From NCBI GenBank assembly GCA_013178295.1, contig JABLWW010000004.1, positions 248,001-312,000 of the forward strand: a DNA stretch of 64,000 nt, in the 5' to 3' direction. A program made the position numbers and the translations under genes. Shown piece after piece: positions 26,738 to 36,143 of this stretch (the stretch's first letter is position 1; each line of letters begins with the position of its first letter). The DNA is from Anaerolineae bacterium. Lineage in GTDB: Bacteria; Chloroflexota; Anaerolineae; Anaerolineales; Anaerolineaceae. The notes under the pieces were generated by a model, which ran no database searches, was not told the DNA's origin, and saw only the letters and a list, made by a program, of their open reading frames with translations.

Positions 26738-27823
26738 TTATTTTGCCGCGGCGTAAAGCTTCTCAAACTCTTTCTGATATTCTGCAGCCACCTGCTGGTC
26801 GTGGATAATCAAAACGTTCTCGTCGTTTCTGGTCTCAGCGTTTTTGCTGAAGTTGTACGAACCCGTTACAACAATATTGCCATCAATGATCAGCACTTTG
26901 TGATGCATCTGTCCGGCGTTGCCATCCAGCCGCACATCCACGCCAGCAGCCTGCAAGCGATCATACTCACTGCCTTGATTGGAAACAACCTGATCAGCAT
27001 CCATGACACCGCGCACCGCCACACCTGCCCCGACACGGCTGATGATCGCTTGCGCCAGCGCATCCGAAGTGAAAGAGTACATCAAAAAGAGGATATCCTG
27101 CCGGGCGCTGTCTATTAGTGTGACCAGTTTCTTTTCCACCCCATCTTCCGGCGAAAAATGCGTCTCAACATACGCCCCACCAATGGTCAAAAACGGATAA
27201 GGTGTATTGGCAGGGCTGTTTTCGCCAAACATATCATCCAGAAACATCTCTTCGAATTCAAGGGTATAGTTTTTCGCCAGATAGGGAGAGCGGATGCGGA
27301 TCAGGTTGTTATGATCCTGAAAAACCCCCTGTTTTGTCCAGTTGAGCGACCCGCTCCACACCTCCGCATCATCCACCACCATAAACTTGTTGTGCATCAG
27401 CGTTTCGCGCCGGTCACCCAAAATGGGTATCCCAGTTTGCTTGAGACGCTGCGGTATCTCCCAATCCATACTATCGCTTTCCATGACCACACGCAGCGCC
27501 ACCTGGCGATCTCTGGCGCGCAGCAGCGCCGCAGAAACACGCTCCAATGTGAAACTGTGCATGGCAATATCCACACAACGCTGCGCCCCGTCCAGAGCCG
27601 CCACCAAAGCCTCTTCAATCTGGCGATCGCCATCTGACTCGGGACGGGTGAAATACACTGACAGCGCCGCCTGGTCATTCGGCTCGATGGGCACAGAGAC
27701 CTCTCTGCGCTGTTGATCCACCATCAGCTTTACCAGATAGACCACGAAGACGAGCATCAACCCCAAAGCCAGCATGGGGTTGCGAAAAACATTCCCAGAA
27801 CCACTTTTTCTACCCGGTTTCAT
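26738..27823 (-). CDS. Phospholipase D-like protein with two HKD motifs
   Basis: 361 residues. One N-terminal membrane anchor or signal segment (~12-32), then two phospholipase D domains with HNKFMVVDD and HHKVLIIDG, each followed by SGSLNW or TGSYNF, the bacterial PLD/Nuc type. Such proteins act as phospholipases, cardiolipin synthase-like enzymes or nucleases; the short size and outward-facing topology fit a secreted or anchored nuclease/lipase. It converges on the M48 gene with a 14-nt gap. Confidence 0.86.
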   Translation of the reverse strand: MKPGRKSGSGNVFRNPMLALGLMLVFVVYLVKLMVDQQRREVSVPIEPNDQAALSVYFTRPESDGDRQIEEALVAALDGAQRCVDIAMHSFTLERVSAALLRARDRQVALRVVMESDSMDWEIPQRLKQTGIPILGDRRETLMHNKFMVVDDAEVWSGSLNWTKQGVFQDHNNLIRIRSPYLAKNYTLEFEEMFLDDMFGENSPANTPYPFLTIGGAYVETHFSPEDGVEKKLVTLIDSARQDILFLMYSFTSDALAQAIISRVGAGVAVRGVMDADQVVSNQGSEYDRLQAAGVDVRLDGNAGQMHHKVLIIDGNIVVTGSYNFSKNAETRNDENVLIIHDQQVAAEYQKEFEKLYAAAK

Positions 27824-27887
27824 CGGCGAATGCCTATCAAAGCGCTTATGTTATTGCTGTACACCTGATTATAAAACATAAATGTGG

Positions 27888-27916
27888 TTGACCACGCGTC
27901 GCAAATGATATACAAT
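27888..27916 (+). promoter_or_regulatory. Promoter of DUF4332-like gene
   Basis: TTGACC (27888-27893), 17-nt spacer, TACAAT (27911-27916). The predicted transcript start, near 27924, leaves an ~75-nt leader before the gene at 28001. Confidence 0.65.
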
Positions 27917-28000
27917 GTTTATGAGGGGAACATGTTGACTTGCAGGATGCTATTTGACGCACGTGTATCATTGTTTCTTTGGTCATGAAAGGAGAAAAGT

Positions 28001-28405
28001 ATGGCAGGAATTGCAGATGTAGAAGGTATCGGCGAAAAATACGCCCAAAAGCTAAAGGAGGCAGGCATTGCCTCGACCGATGCGCTGTTGAAGAAAGGCG
28101 CAACACCCAAAGGCAGAAAAGAAATCGCTGAAAAGACAGGAATCAGCGATGCGTTGATTCTACAATGGGTTAATCATGTGGATTTATACCGCATCAAGGG
28201 CGTTGGCTCAGAGTACTCCGACCTGCTGGAAGCCGCTGGTGTAGATACCGTTGTGGAACTGGCACAGCGCAAGGCAGAAAACCTGCTCGAAAAGATGAAA
28301 GCCGTCAACAGCGAGAAAAAACTGGTGCGCAAGATGCCCGTCCTTTCACAGGTGCAGGACTGGGTGGAGCAGGCAAAAAAGCTGCCGCGTGTGGTCACAT
28401 ATTGA
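28001..28405 (+). CDS. DUF4332-like helix-hairpin-helix protein
   Basis: 134 residues made of two helix-hairpin-helix units (VEGIGEKYAQKLKEAGI and IKGVGSEYSDLLEAAGV), the layout of DUF4332 proteins. These resemble DNA-binding HhH domains, but the function is unknown. GGAGA is well placed before the ATG. A LysM-containing gene follows 58 nt downstream and is probably on the same transcript, ending at a strong terminator near 29.0 kb. Confidence 0.82.
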   Translation: MAGIADVEGIGEKYAQKLKEAGIASTDALLKKGATPKGRKEIAEKTGISDALILQWVNHVDLYRIKGVGSEYSDLLEAAGVDTVVELAQRKAENLLEKMKAVNSEKKLVRKMPVLSQVQDWVEQAKKLPRVVTY

Positions 28406-28463
28406 TATCCGCAAGCAGCAAGAAGATATATCAAGACCATCAAATAAAACTGGAGGTATAAAA

Positions 28464-28964
28464 ATGGCTGACGAACCTAAAAAAGGTCTGTTTGGAAAAG
28501 CAATTGACGCCCTGACGAGCCGTGATGAAAAAGCCGCCGCCGAAGAAGCGCAACGCAGAGCCGCGGAAGCAGAAAAGGCAGCCGAAGCGGCAAAAGCCGA
28601 AGCCGCCAAGCTGGCAGCTGAAAAAGCAGCAGCCCAAAAAGCAGCTGAAGAAGCCCGCGCCAAAGCCGCGGCAGAAGCCGCCAAAGCCGCCGAGCTCAAA
28701 CGGCAGGAGTATTTCCGCGAGATGGCAGAAGCCAAAGCCAAAGCCGAAGCTGCCGCTGCGCCCAAATACATTGCTGAACATACCATCACCGGCGAAACCC
28801 TTAGCGATGTCTCGCTCAAGTATTACGGCAACGCAACCCGCCCGTACTTTATGGTCATCTACGAGGCAAACAAAGACGTAATCGGACCTGACCCCGGCAA
28901 AGTGCGCCCTGGAATGAAACTCAAAATCCCTGAGCTGCCTGAAGAGCTAAAAAAGAAGAAGTAA
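28464..28964 (+). CDS. Ala/Lys/Glu-rich helix protein with C-terminal LysM
   Basis: 166 residues from the ATG at 28464, set by GGAGG upstream. Residues ~15-105 are an uninterrupted, highly charged Ala/Glu/Lys helix, like TolA-type stalks. The C-terminal ~55 residues (HTITGETLSDVSLKYYGN onward) form a LysM domain with an NKDVIGPDP turn. There is no signal peptide or membrane segment, so this LysM is predicted to be cytoplasmic, as in YgaU/LysM-BON proteins that do not meet peptidoglycan directly. Its role is unknown. Confidence 0.84.
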   Translation: MADEPKKGLFGKAIDALTSRDEKAAAEEAQRRAAEAEKAAEAAKAEAAKLAAEKAAAQKAAEEARAKAAAEAAKAAELKRQEYFREMAEAKAKAEAAAAPKYIAEHTITGETLSDVSLKYYGNATRPYFMVIYEANKDVIGPDPGKVRPGMKLKIPELPEELKKKK

Positions 28965-28992
28965 CCCACTTTCTGGAGCGATACCCCTTACA

Positions 28993-29033
28993 AAACAACA
29001 GCACCCCGCATGTTCATGTCAGGGTGCTGTTTT
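28993..29033 (+). terminator. Intrinsic terminator after LysM gene
   Basis: Stem AACAGCACCC/GGGTGCTGTT (28997-29006 and 29022-29031), 15-nt loop, then a T run. Confidence 0.8.
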
Positions 29034-29161
29034 AGCTTTGCCCGCTGCCAATTGCGGCGGCGAAAGCATACTCTCTTCTACATTGTCCTATACAAACAAC
29101 GAGTTTTTCAACAGTTGATGTTATAATGAGGTTGTATCACTGGTTTTATATCTATTGACTG

Positions 29162-29203
29162 TGCCGTCAGAAACCATTGTGGTGATGACGGCAAAATTTT
29201 TTT
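29162..29203 (+). promoter_or_regulatory. Terminator-like hairpin in the leader of the RRM gene
   Basis: TGCCGTCA (29162-29169) pairs perfectly with TGACGGCA (29186-29193); an inner stem ACCA/TGGT lies inside. AAA and seven T residues follow. A TATAAT box at 29122-29127 puts the transcript start near 29134, so this intrinsic-terminator shape lies within the leader, about 35 nt before the start codon at 29238. This suggests attenuation or temperature-dependent control. Confidence 0.55.
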
Positions 29204-29237
29204 ATTCCGGGTAGCTCCGGTTCAGGAGAAAAGAGAA

Positions 29238-29576
29238 ATGGAAATTAAGCTGTATGTCGGCAATCTGTCATACGCCACCACCGAGGATGATCTGCGCGAC
29301 TTGTTTGCCCAGGCTGGCAATGTTGTTTCAGTCACCCTGGTCAAAGACCGTTTCAGCGGTCAATCTAAGGGATTTGCTTTTGTCGAAATGAGCGCGCTTG
29401 CCGACTCGCAAAAAGCGATCAGCATGTTTAATGGCTACAAACTGGACGAACGTGAGTTGAAGGTAAGCCCGGCGCGCCCGCGTGAAGAATCCGATAACCG
29501 TCAACGTGGCGGGCGCGGCAATGCAGGCGGCGGTGGTTTCCGCCGCGGCGGCCCACGCCAAACTCGGCGTTATTAG
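29238..29576 (+). CDS. RRM-domain RNA-binding protein, cold-inducible type
   Basis: 112 residues: a single RNA recognition motif with RNP2 LYVGNL (residues 5-10) and RNP1 KGFAFVEM, then an Arg/Gly-rich tail. The layout matches cyanobacterial Rbp and other bacterial glycine-rich RRM proteins, often cold-induced RNA chaperones. AGGAG lies 9 nt before the ATG. It is a single-gene unit between a leader hairpin and a very strong terminator. Confidence 0.92.
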   Translation: MEIKLYVGNLSYATTEDDLRDLFAQAGNVVSVTLVKDRFSGQSKGFAFVEMSALADSQKAISMFNGYKLDERELKVSPARPREESDNRQRGGRGNAGGGGFRRGGPRQTRRY

Positions 29577-29586
29577 CTCAAAACAC

Positions 29587-29624
29587 TCTGGGGTAGCATT
29601 GACATCTGTCAACGCTACCCCAGA
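29587..29624. terminator. Bidirectional terminator between RRM gene and peptide transporter
   Basis: An 18-bp stem (one mismatch) with a 2-nt loop, arms 29587-29604 and 29607-29624. It lies between convergent genes and can serve both. Confidence 0.8.
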
Positions 29625-29656
29625 CACTGATTATACTTTTTGGACACAGAGCGGTG

Positions 29657-30637
29657 CTAAAGTCCGGCTCCTCTGCCGCGCATGCGCGGGTCAAGAATAT
29701 CTCGCAATGCGTCTCCCACCAGGTTCCACGCCAGCACAAAGAGCACAATCGCGACGCCCGGGTAAACAACAATATGCCAGTTTTGCGCCAGAGAGGGAAT
29801 CCAGTTGCGGGCAAAACTGATCATCTGCCCCCAGTCTGCATATCCCCTTTGCGCTCCCAGCCCCAAAAAACTCAGTGCAGCAAAGGTGAGTACATAAGAG
29901 CCGATATCCATAGAAGCCAGAACTAGCACAGGAAAAACCGCGTTGGGGAGCAAATGACGAAATAGAATACGCATATCGCTAGCACCAATCACGCGGGCCG
30001 CCAAAGCGTATTCAAATTCTTTGACGGATAATATATTTCCACGAATGACGCGCGCGTAGGTCATCCAGCCAAATGTGATGATTGCCAGCATCCCGGTCAG
30101 GATTTGTATTTGGATTGGGTCAAGGTTCTTGGCAGGATTATGACCAAATGTGAACATGGCAAGTATCTTCGCCAGTATGACCAAACCACTGGCTTCACCA
30201 CGCCCATAAATTGTCTGCAAGACTGACGTCAGCGTAATAGCTGCCAGCAAAAACGGAAAAACCTGAAACACCTCCGTAACGCGCATCAAAACTTCATCCA
30301 GCCAGCCGCCGTAAAACCCGGAAAGAGAGCCTACTGCCAGACCAATAATGGTGGTAATGATGGCAATCACAATCCCAATACGAAATGCTGTCCTTGTTCC
30401 CCAAATAACCCCATAGAAAATATCATACTGCCCTTCCGTAGTGCCCAGCGGGTGTTTTTCGCTGGGGGGCTTAGGTGCAGTACTGAATCCATCACGAGGG
30501 ATCATATAGGGGTCACGAGCATTTTTTGGGGGAGGAGCAATATTGGGAGCAAATATCGCAACGATGATATAAGCGAGCAACAGGAGAATGCCTATCACCG
30601 AAGTGGGGTTCCTGAACAATTTTTTTACAGCTGTCAT
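29657..30637 (-). CDS. Peptide ABC transporter permease, OppC/DppC type
   Basis: 326 residues: N-terminal OppC_N segment with TM1 (~14-32), a soluble linker, and five to six more membrane spans with the EAA-type permease loop (ARVIGASDMRILFRHLLPN). It forms the membrane channel with the OppB-type partner encoded 35 nt upstream. It is the last gene of the peptide transporter cluster. Confidence 0.93.
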   Translation of the reverse strand: MTAVKKLFRNPTSVIGILLLLAYIIVAIFAPNIAPPPKNARDPYMIPRDGFSTAPKPPSEKHPLGTTEGQYDIFYGVIWGTRTAFRIGIVIAIITTIIGLAVGSLSGFYGGWLDEVLMRVTEVFQVFPFLLAAITLTSVLQTIYGRGEASGLVILAKILAMFTFGHNPAKNLDPIQIQILTGMLAIITFGWMTYARVIRGNILSVKEFEYALAARVIGASDMRILFRHLLPNAVFPVLVLASMDIGSYVLTFAALSFLGLGAQRGYADWGQMISFARNWIPSLAQNWHIVVYPGVAIVLFVLAWNLVGDALRDILDPRMRGRGAGL

Positions 30638-30672
30638 AGTTGAGCAACCTCTTTCCGCAAAACTCGCCCTGG

Positions 30673-31737
30673 CTACTGCAAACGAATACGGGGATCAATA
30701 AAGCCGTACAAGATGTCCACCAGCAAATTCCCTGCCAGCAAGATGAAACAACTGAACAGCGTAATCCCAAGCACTGATATCACATCCAGCGAAAGGGCGG
30801 CCTCTGCCAGAAATGACCCCATCCCTGGGAAGTTGAAGACCGTCTCGGTGATAACTACCCCGTTGAGAAGCCCAATCAGCATCAATGCACCCACCGTCAC
30901 GACAGGGATAAGCGCATTGGGAAGAGCATGGCGGCGAATCACCATCGCCTCTCTCAGTCCTTTGGCACGAGCAGTAGTCATATAGTCCTGCATTAACGTA
31001 TCCAGCATAGACGAGCGCGTCAAACGCAGCAAATACGCCCAGTCAAGATACGCCAGGGTTATCACTGGAAGGGCAAGATGTTTGAGTGCATCCCAAAATA
31101 TATCAAGGCGCATGTTTAACAAAGCGTCAATGGTATGCATACCGGTATAACGATTAAATGCCACCGATTGAACAATCTGCATTGCCCAATCCGAAAGGCG
31201 ACCCGGTGGGAACCAACCCAGCTTGGCATAAAAGACCAACAACATAATAAGTCCAAAGACAAATACCGGAATCGACCATCCCACAATGCTGAAGACACGC
31301 AACAACTGATCAATGAACTTGTTATGGTTAACCGCAGATAACACTCCAAACCAGAGGCCAATGCCGATCATGGGAATTGACGTCCACAAAGCCAGCTCCG
31401 CGGTAGCCGGCAGGCGGCGACCAATGACTTCCCAAACTGTGCCTTTGCCCGTCTTGGACCACCCCAGGTTGCCGCGCAGGATTCCTCCCTCGATTTCCCC
31501 TGTGGATGGATCCTTCCGGCCGACCATCCAGCGCCAGTATTGCACAGGAATAGGATCATCCAGACCGTATTTTTTGATAAGTCCCTCCATCGCCCCCTGG
31601 CGCTTGGGGATATCCGACACATACAGCGACGCCCGCTCATAAGGAGTGAGCAATGAAATCATCAAAAAAATCAAAATAGTTACAGCAATCAGCAACAGTG
31701 GTAATATCAACAAGCGGCGGATAATATAGGCAAGCAT
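30673..31737 (-). CDS. Peptide ABC transporter permease, OppB/DppB type
   Basis: 354 residues, with an N-terminal TM (MLAYIIRRLLILPLLLIAVT), a large outside loop (~35-110) and five further spans. The permease loop ARAKGLREAMVIRRHALPN is intact. Partner of the OppC-type protein. It starts 116 nt after the binding-protein gene, the gap holding a GC-rich hairpin. Confidence 0.93.
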   Translation of the reverse strand: MLAYIIRRLLILPLLLIAVTILIFLMISLLTPYERASLYVSDIPKRQGAMEGLIKKYGLDDPIPVQYWRWMVGRKDPSTGEIEGGILRGNLGWSKTGKGTVWEVIGRRLPATAELALWTSIPMIGIGLWFGVLSAVNHNKFIDQLLRVFSIVGWSIPVFVFGLIMLLVFYAKLGWFPPGRLSDWAMQIVQSVAFNRYTGMHTIDALLNMRLDIFWDALKHLALPVITLAYLDWAYLLRLTRSSMLDTLMQDYMTTARAKGLREAMVIRRHALPNALIPVVTVGALMLIGLLNGVVITETVFNFPGMGSFLAEAALSLDVISVLGITLFSCFILLAGNLLVDILYGFIDPRIRLQ

Positions 31738-31790
31738 TTTATGCTTTGACCTCCTGGGTTATCAACAAAACAAGTTCTTATAAGAGAGGT

Positions 31791-31828
31791 GGGCAGGCGC
31801 AACCAGCATTGAACCGATTCGCCTGCCC
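31791..31828 (-). promoter_or_regulatory. Hairpin between binding-protein and permease genes
   Basis: GGGCAGGCG (31791-31799) pairs with CGCCTGCCC (31820-31828), 20-nt loop. No T run follows on the minus strand, so it is better seen as an mRNA-stabilising or partial-stop element that keeps binding protein above permease. Confidence 0.55.
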
Positions 31829-31853
31829 AAATTTTTATCAGAGAAAGGTGCCG

Positions 31854-33914
31854 CTACTGCTCTTTGCTCAAAGCGTAAACCCATCCATATTCGGCGTTGC
31901 CGTAAGCGGGGTTATAGTAGAAACCCTTCACCCAGGTCTGATAATGCAGGCCATCAAGTACCTGATAGAGCCAGATGTTGACCGCATCTTCCTGTGCCTT
32001 GAGCTGGATCTCTTCATAAATCTTGCGGCGCGCCTCCGGATCGTTCTCATTAGCACCCTTGATGATCAGCTCATCAAACTCTTTCTTCTTATCATCGGTC
32101 ATGTTGACAATACGACCATAGGCACCCTGCGAGAAGAGGAACGGCTGCACCCAGTTGTGTGGGTCATGATAGTCTTCCAGCCAGCCGCCCACATAAATCG
32201 GCAGCTTGCCAGCGCGGCGGCTCTCAAGGAGAACAGGCCACGGCATGCCAACAACTGCCACGCTGAACTTGGGATTGACCGATTCAAGCCCAGCTTTGAG
32301 GATCTCAGAAGCCAGACGGCGGGTATCATTGCCGCTATTATAGCCAAGCTGCATGTAAAAGCCTTTGTTCCAGACGTCGTCCTCATCTTCACCAGCCGGA
32401 ATGCCATCTCCATCCACATCTGCCTTTTTAAATTCCTCTTCGCACTTGGCTGGGTCATAGGCATAGATCGGTTTCTCGCCCTCACGATACCCCATCATTC
32501 CCATCGGGATGGGCCCCTGTGCCTGAACACCATCTCCCGCCAGAGCATCCTTGACCATTGCTTCAAAGTCAAAGCAGTAATTGAAGGCTTTACGCACATG
32601 CAAGTCGCTGAAGAAATTTGGCGGAATACCGTTGCCATCCAGCGTGCCGCTACCCACAAAGGGATTGCCACCCTCAACATTGATTTGCCAGTTCATCTGA
32701 GCAGGAGTGATTGCAGGTGAAGGCAGCGAGCGGAAAGCGCGGATGTATCCATCCGGGTTCTCATCTTTGCAGGAAGACTCGTCAATGCCACAGCGCTGTT
32801 TATAGTATGGCTCAAGCTGTGGGCGGTACTGGGCTGGTGCGTAGATGAAGTCGGCATCTCCTGCCTCAAACATGGAAAGACGAGTGCCCCATTCATCCAC
32901 ATTCTTAATCACCACACGCGGGATCTTTGCGACACCGCTGGGACCACCTTCCCACATAGGCTCCTTGCGCCAGTAATCCTGGAAAGCGGTCAGTACAATT
33001 TCTTCACCGGGTGTCCAGTGATCAAGCATATAGGGACCAGTGCCGTTGGCTTCCTTGAAGAGGATGGTGCCCTCTGCAGGAGGGTCAGCAAAATTTTGCC
33101 AGGTAGCGCAGTCGCCATCCCAATCGCCATTTTCCGCCATCCATTCCTGATCCAGGGTGCCGCCCAAGAACTGTTGTGAAGCCAGCGCCAGGAACCAGGG
33201 TACGGGCTGCGCCAGGTTGTAGGTTACCGTGCCAGCTGCATCATCTGCCACAACGGCGGCTTTAACGGCTTCGCAGACCTTGACCAGATCGGCTGGTGTC
33301 AACTCTTCAAAGGTTTCCTTCCCAGCATACGCTGCGGCAAAGTCCTTGCTGCTTGCCAGCGAAAAGTCGGTGCCAAAAAAGGCTTCATAGGTGATCCATT
33401 GCCAGCCATCGATGCGCCCTTGCAGGGTGGAACGATGAACTGTATAGGCAATGTCATGCGGCTCAAGCGTCCCGCCCTTATGGAACTTGACGCCCTCGCG
33501 AATCTTGAAAACCCACTGTTTTCCATCCTCGCTGGTGGTCCACTCTGTTGCCAGTGCCGGGATAAACTCATTGGTCTTTTCTCGATTAAAGAAAACCAGC
33601 CCCTCATACAAATTTAGTTCTACTGTTGAACCGGCTGTTTCATACGTCCAGGCTGGGTCAAGCGTTTCAGGTTCGCCAGCGCCAGTAATGATGGTGAGTG
33701 TATCTGGATTCTTAAACTGCGGTGAAACCTTTGGCAATGCAGAGGGCTGCTCCTCCGGTTGCGGTGTTGCGGTTACAACCACTTCCACCGTTTTGCCTTC
33801 AACAACCACCGTCTGGATGATCGTTTCCGGCGTTGGCGCTGGCTGACACGCACTCAACGCCATACTGGCAATCATCAACAACGACACAACAAGAAACAGA
33901 TATTTCGATCGCAT
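31854..33914 (-). CDS. Peptide ABC transporter substrate-binding lipoprotein (family 5)
   Basis: 686 residues. Lipobox LSAC near residue 22, Thr/Pro-rich linker, then an SBP_bac_5 domain with the conserved ALATEWTTSEDGKQWVFKIREGVKFHKG block. Such proteins bind oligopeptides, but some bind nickel or sugars. An EF-hand-like loop DVDGDGIPAGEDED (about 499-512) is inserted near the C-terminal lobe. AAGGAGAAG precedes the ATG; a second perfect Shine-Dalgarno with a 7-codon mini-ORF lies about 68 nt upstream. Confidence 0.93.
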   Translation of the reverse strand: MRSKYLFLVVSLLMIASMALSACQPAPTPETIIQTVVVEGKTVEVVVTATPQPEEQPSALPKVSPQFKNPDTLTIITGAGEPETLDPAWTYETAGSTVELNLYEGLVFFNREKTNEFIPALATEWTTSEDGKQWVFKIREGVKFHKGGTLEPHDIAYTVHRSTLQGRIDGWQWITYEAFFGTDFSLASSKDFAAAYAGKETFEELTPADLVKVCEAVKAAVVADDAAGTVTYNLAQPVPWFLALASQQFLGGTLDQEWMAENGDWDGDCATWQNFADPPAEGTILFKEANGTGPYMLDHWTPGEEIVLTAFQDYWRKEPMWEGGPSGVAKIPRVVIKNVDEWGTRLSMFEAGDADFIYAPAQYRPQLEPYYKQRCGIDESSCKDENPDGYIRAFRSLPSPAITPAQMNWQINVEGGNPFVGSGTLDGNGIPPNFFSDLHVRKAFNYCFDFEAMVKDALAGDGVQAQGPIPMGMMGYREGEKPIYAYDPAKCEEEFKKADVDGDGIPAGEDEDDVWNKGFYMQLGYNSGNDTRRLASEILKAGLESVNPKFSVAVVGMPWPVLLESRRAGKLPIYVGGWLEDYHDPHNWVQPFLFSQGAYGRIVNMTDDKKKEFDELIIKGANENDPEARRKIYEEIQLKAQEDAVNIWLYQVLDGLHYQTWVKGFYYNPAYGNAEYGWVYALSKEQ

Positions 33915-34027
33915 TTTCTTCTCCTTTTTCTGATAAATTTTTTTTAAACAAAACGCATCAAAGATTTTTGATTTTCACGCACCTCCTTAGAAAAAAGCAT
34001 GAATCTCAAACGCAAAAGTAGCCCTCT

Positions 34028-35005
34028 CTATACCATGTGACAGGCGACAAAATGCCCAGGGCTGATCTCGCGAAACTCTGGCTTAACCTCGGCGCAGATT
34101 GCGGCTGCCAGTGGGCAGCGCGTGCGAAAGCGGCAGCCCGAAGGCGGGTTAACTGGCGAGGGGACATCTCCCTGCAAAATAATGCGCTTGCGCGTTTCCT
34201 CTGCAACCGGGTCTGGAATGGGCACTGCCGACAGTAACGCCTGTGTATAGGGGTGCAGCGGATTGTTGTACAGCTCATCACGTGTGGTTAGTTCGGCAAT
34301 AATCCCCAAATACATGACTGCCACACGATTGCTGATATGCCGCACCATCGAAAGGTCATGCGCCACAAAGACGTAAGTGAGCTTGAGATCGCGCTGCAAA
34401 TCCTCCAGCAGGTTCACTACCTGCGCCTGAATAGAAACATCCAGAGCAGAGATCGGCTCATCACAAATGATCAGTTCTGGCTCCAGCGCAATGGCACGCG
34501 CAATACCAATGCGCTGGCGCTGACCGCCGGAAAATTCGTGCGGATAGCGCGAGATATATCCAGGATTAAGCCCAACCATCTCCAGCAGCTGCTCAGCTCT
34601 GGCGCGCATGTCCCGGCGGTTCATCGTGTTATGCACAATCATCGGCTCGCAGATAATATCCCCAACCGTCATGCGTGGGTTGAGGCTGGCATACGGATCT
34701 TGAAAGATCATCTGCATTTTGCGGCGCATCCGGCGCAGCTCCTCGCCGCGCATTGCTACCAAATCCTTATCGCGGAAGTACACATGTCCTGAGGTAGGGC
34801 GGTAAAGTTGAAGAATGGTGCGCCCGGCGGTTGTCTTTCCACACCCCGATTCGCCCACCAGACCCAGCGTTTCGCCCGCATAGACGTCAAAGGAGATATC
34901 ATCCACCGCATGTACTACGCCCACTTTGCGGCGGATCACCCCGCGCAGTATCGGAAAGTGTTTTACCAGGTGTTCAACCCGCAGCAAGATTTCCCGTTCA
35001 GCCAT
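34028..35005 (-). CDS. Peptide ABC transporter ATP-binding protein, OppF/DppF type
   Basis: 325 residues: Walker [14 protein letters not shown]-loop, signature [11 protein letters not shown], Walker B LIICDEP, and the oligopeptide C-terminal domain with four Cys-adjacent residues (RFRTRCPLA) that can hold a 4Fe-4S cluster in this subfamily. Its start shares a base with the last base of the OppD-type gene. Confidence 0.93.
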   Translation of the reverse strand: MAEREILLRVEHLVKHFPILRGVIRRKVGVVHAVDDISFDVYAGETLGLVGESGCGKTTAGRTILQLYRPTSGHVYFRDKDLVAMRGEELRRMRRKMQMIFQDPYASLNPRMTVGDIICEPMIVHNTMNRRDMRARAEQLLEMVGLNPGYISRYPHEFSGGQRQRIGIARAIALEPELIICDEPISALDVSIQAQVVNLLEDLQRDLKLTYVFVAHDLSMVRHISNRVAVMYLGIIAELTTRDELYNNPLHPYTQALLSAVPIPDPVAEETRKRIILQGDVPSPVNPPSGCRFRTRCPLAAAICAEVKPEFREISPGHFVACHMV

Positions 35006-35991
35006 TATCGCTCTCTCCCGGTTTCAGTATCCACCCAGCAGGCAACCCGATGCCGATTTGGCAGGTCAAGCAGCGGGGGGTTTTCGACTTTACAGTGTTC
35101 CACCGCATACCTGCAACGTGGGAGAAACGGACAATACGCTGGTTTTTCCATTAGAACAGGCGGGAGACCATCTATCGAAGTCAAACGGCGGTGTCCGCTC
35201 TCATCCATGCGCGGCAGGCTGCCCAGCAGCCCGATGGTATAAGGATGCTGCGGATGGGCATACAATTCCTTGACCGGCGCCTCTTCGATGATATATCCGG
35301 CGTACATCACCGCCACCCGCTGCGCCAGCCCGGCGATAATCCCTAAGTCATGGGTGATCCAGATGATCGCCATCCCCAGCTCCTCACGCAGACGCAGCAC
35401 CAATTCCACAATCTGCGCCTGGATGGTTACATCCAGCGCGGTGGTAGGCTCATCGGCAATCAAAATCTGCGGGGCACAGATCAGCGCCATGGCAATCATT
35501 GCCCGCTGGCGCATCCCTCCCGAAAACTGATGCGGGTAATCATTAAGGCGTTCTTTGGCACGCGGGATGCCCACCAGTTCGAGCATTTGCGCCGCCCGGT
35601 CATACGCTTCACTGCGCTTAACACCATTATGAATCTCAAGCGGCTCGGCGACCTGACGCCCAATCGTCAGCACCGGGTTAAAAAATGTCATCGGGTCTTG
35701 AAAAACCAGACTGATTTGTGCGCCGCGCACATGGCGGATCTCATCCAGGCTCATTTGCAAAAGGTCTTTTCCCTGGTAAAGAGCCTTTCCAGCCACAATT
35801 TTTCCCGGCGGCGTGGGGATCAAACGCAACATAGACATCATCGAGACGCTTTTGCCGCATCCGCTTTCCCCAACAATGCCCAGGGTTTCACCTTCGTTGA
35901 GGGAAATTGACACACCATTGACTGCATGGACTGTGCCTTCATGGGTGCGAAATTGCGTCTCCAACCCTTCAAGTTTCAGTAATTCAGCCAT
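35005..35991 (-). CDS. Peptide ABC transporter ATP-binding protein, OppD/DppD type
   Basis: 328 residues: Walker [13 protein letters not shown], signature [11 protein letters not shown], Walker B ILIADEP, and the C-terminal [14 protein letters not shown] cysteines. First gene of the transporter cluster, driven by a near-perfect promoter at 36.07-36.10 kb. Confidence 0.93.
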   Translation of the reverse strand: MAELLKLEGLETQFRTHEGTVHAVNGVSISLNEGETLGIVGESGCGKSVSMMSMLRLIPTPPGKIVAGKALYQGKDLLQMSLDEIRHVRGAQISLVFQDPMTFFNPVLTIGRQVAEPLEIHNGVKRSEAYDRAAQMLELVGIPRAKERLNDYPHQFSGGMRQRAMIAMALICAPQILIADEPTTALDVTIQAQIVELVLRLREELGMAIIWITHDLGIIAGLAQRVAVMYAGYIIEEAPVKELYAHPQHPYTIGLLGSLPRMDESGHRRLTSIDGLPPVLMEKPAYCPFLPRCRYAVEHCKVENPPLLDLPNRHRVACWVDTETGRER

Positions 35992-36069
35992 ACATTTGCC
36001 TTGACTCTTAGATTTTGGTATGGGGGAGCAAATTAAGAAGCCACCTCTCCTGGCTTTACCACTAAAGCA

Positions 36070-36098
36070 AGTATATCGTTAAAAAAATTGATTGTCAA
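36070..36098 (-). promoter_or_regulatory. Consensus promoter of the peptide transporter operon
   Basis: TTGACA (36098-36093), exactly 17 nt, TATACT (36075-36070) on the minus strand. The leader to the gene at 35991 is about 70 nt. Confidence 0.8.
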
Positions 36099-36143
36099 AC
36101 CAAAGTGCGCGCAGGTCTCTTGCACTGCTGCGCCGCCAATGGA

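Noticed and set aside
28440-28781. Phe/Gly/Cys-rich frame on the minus strand opposite the LysM gene
   Set aside because: It mirrors the Ala/Lys/Glu-rich stretch of the true gene, which has a Shine-Dalgarno and a LysM domain.
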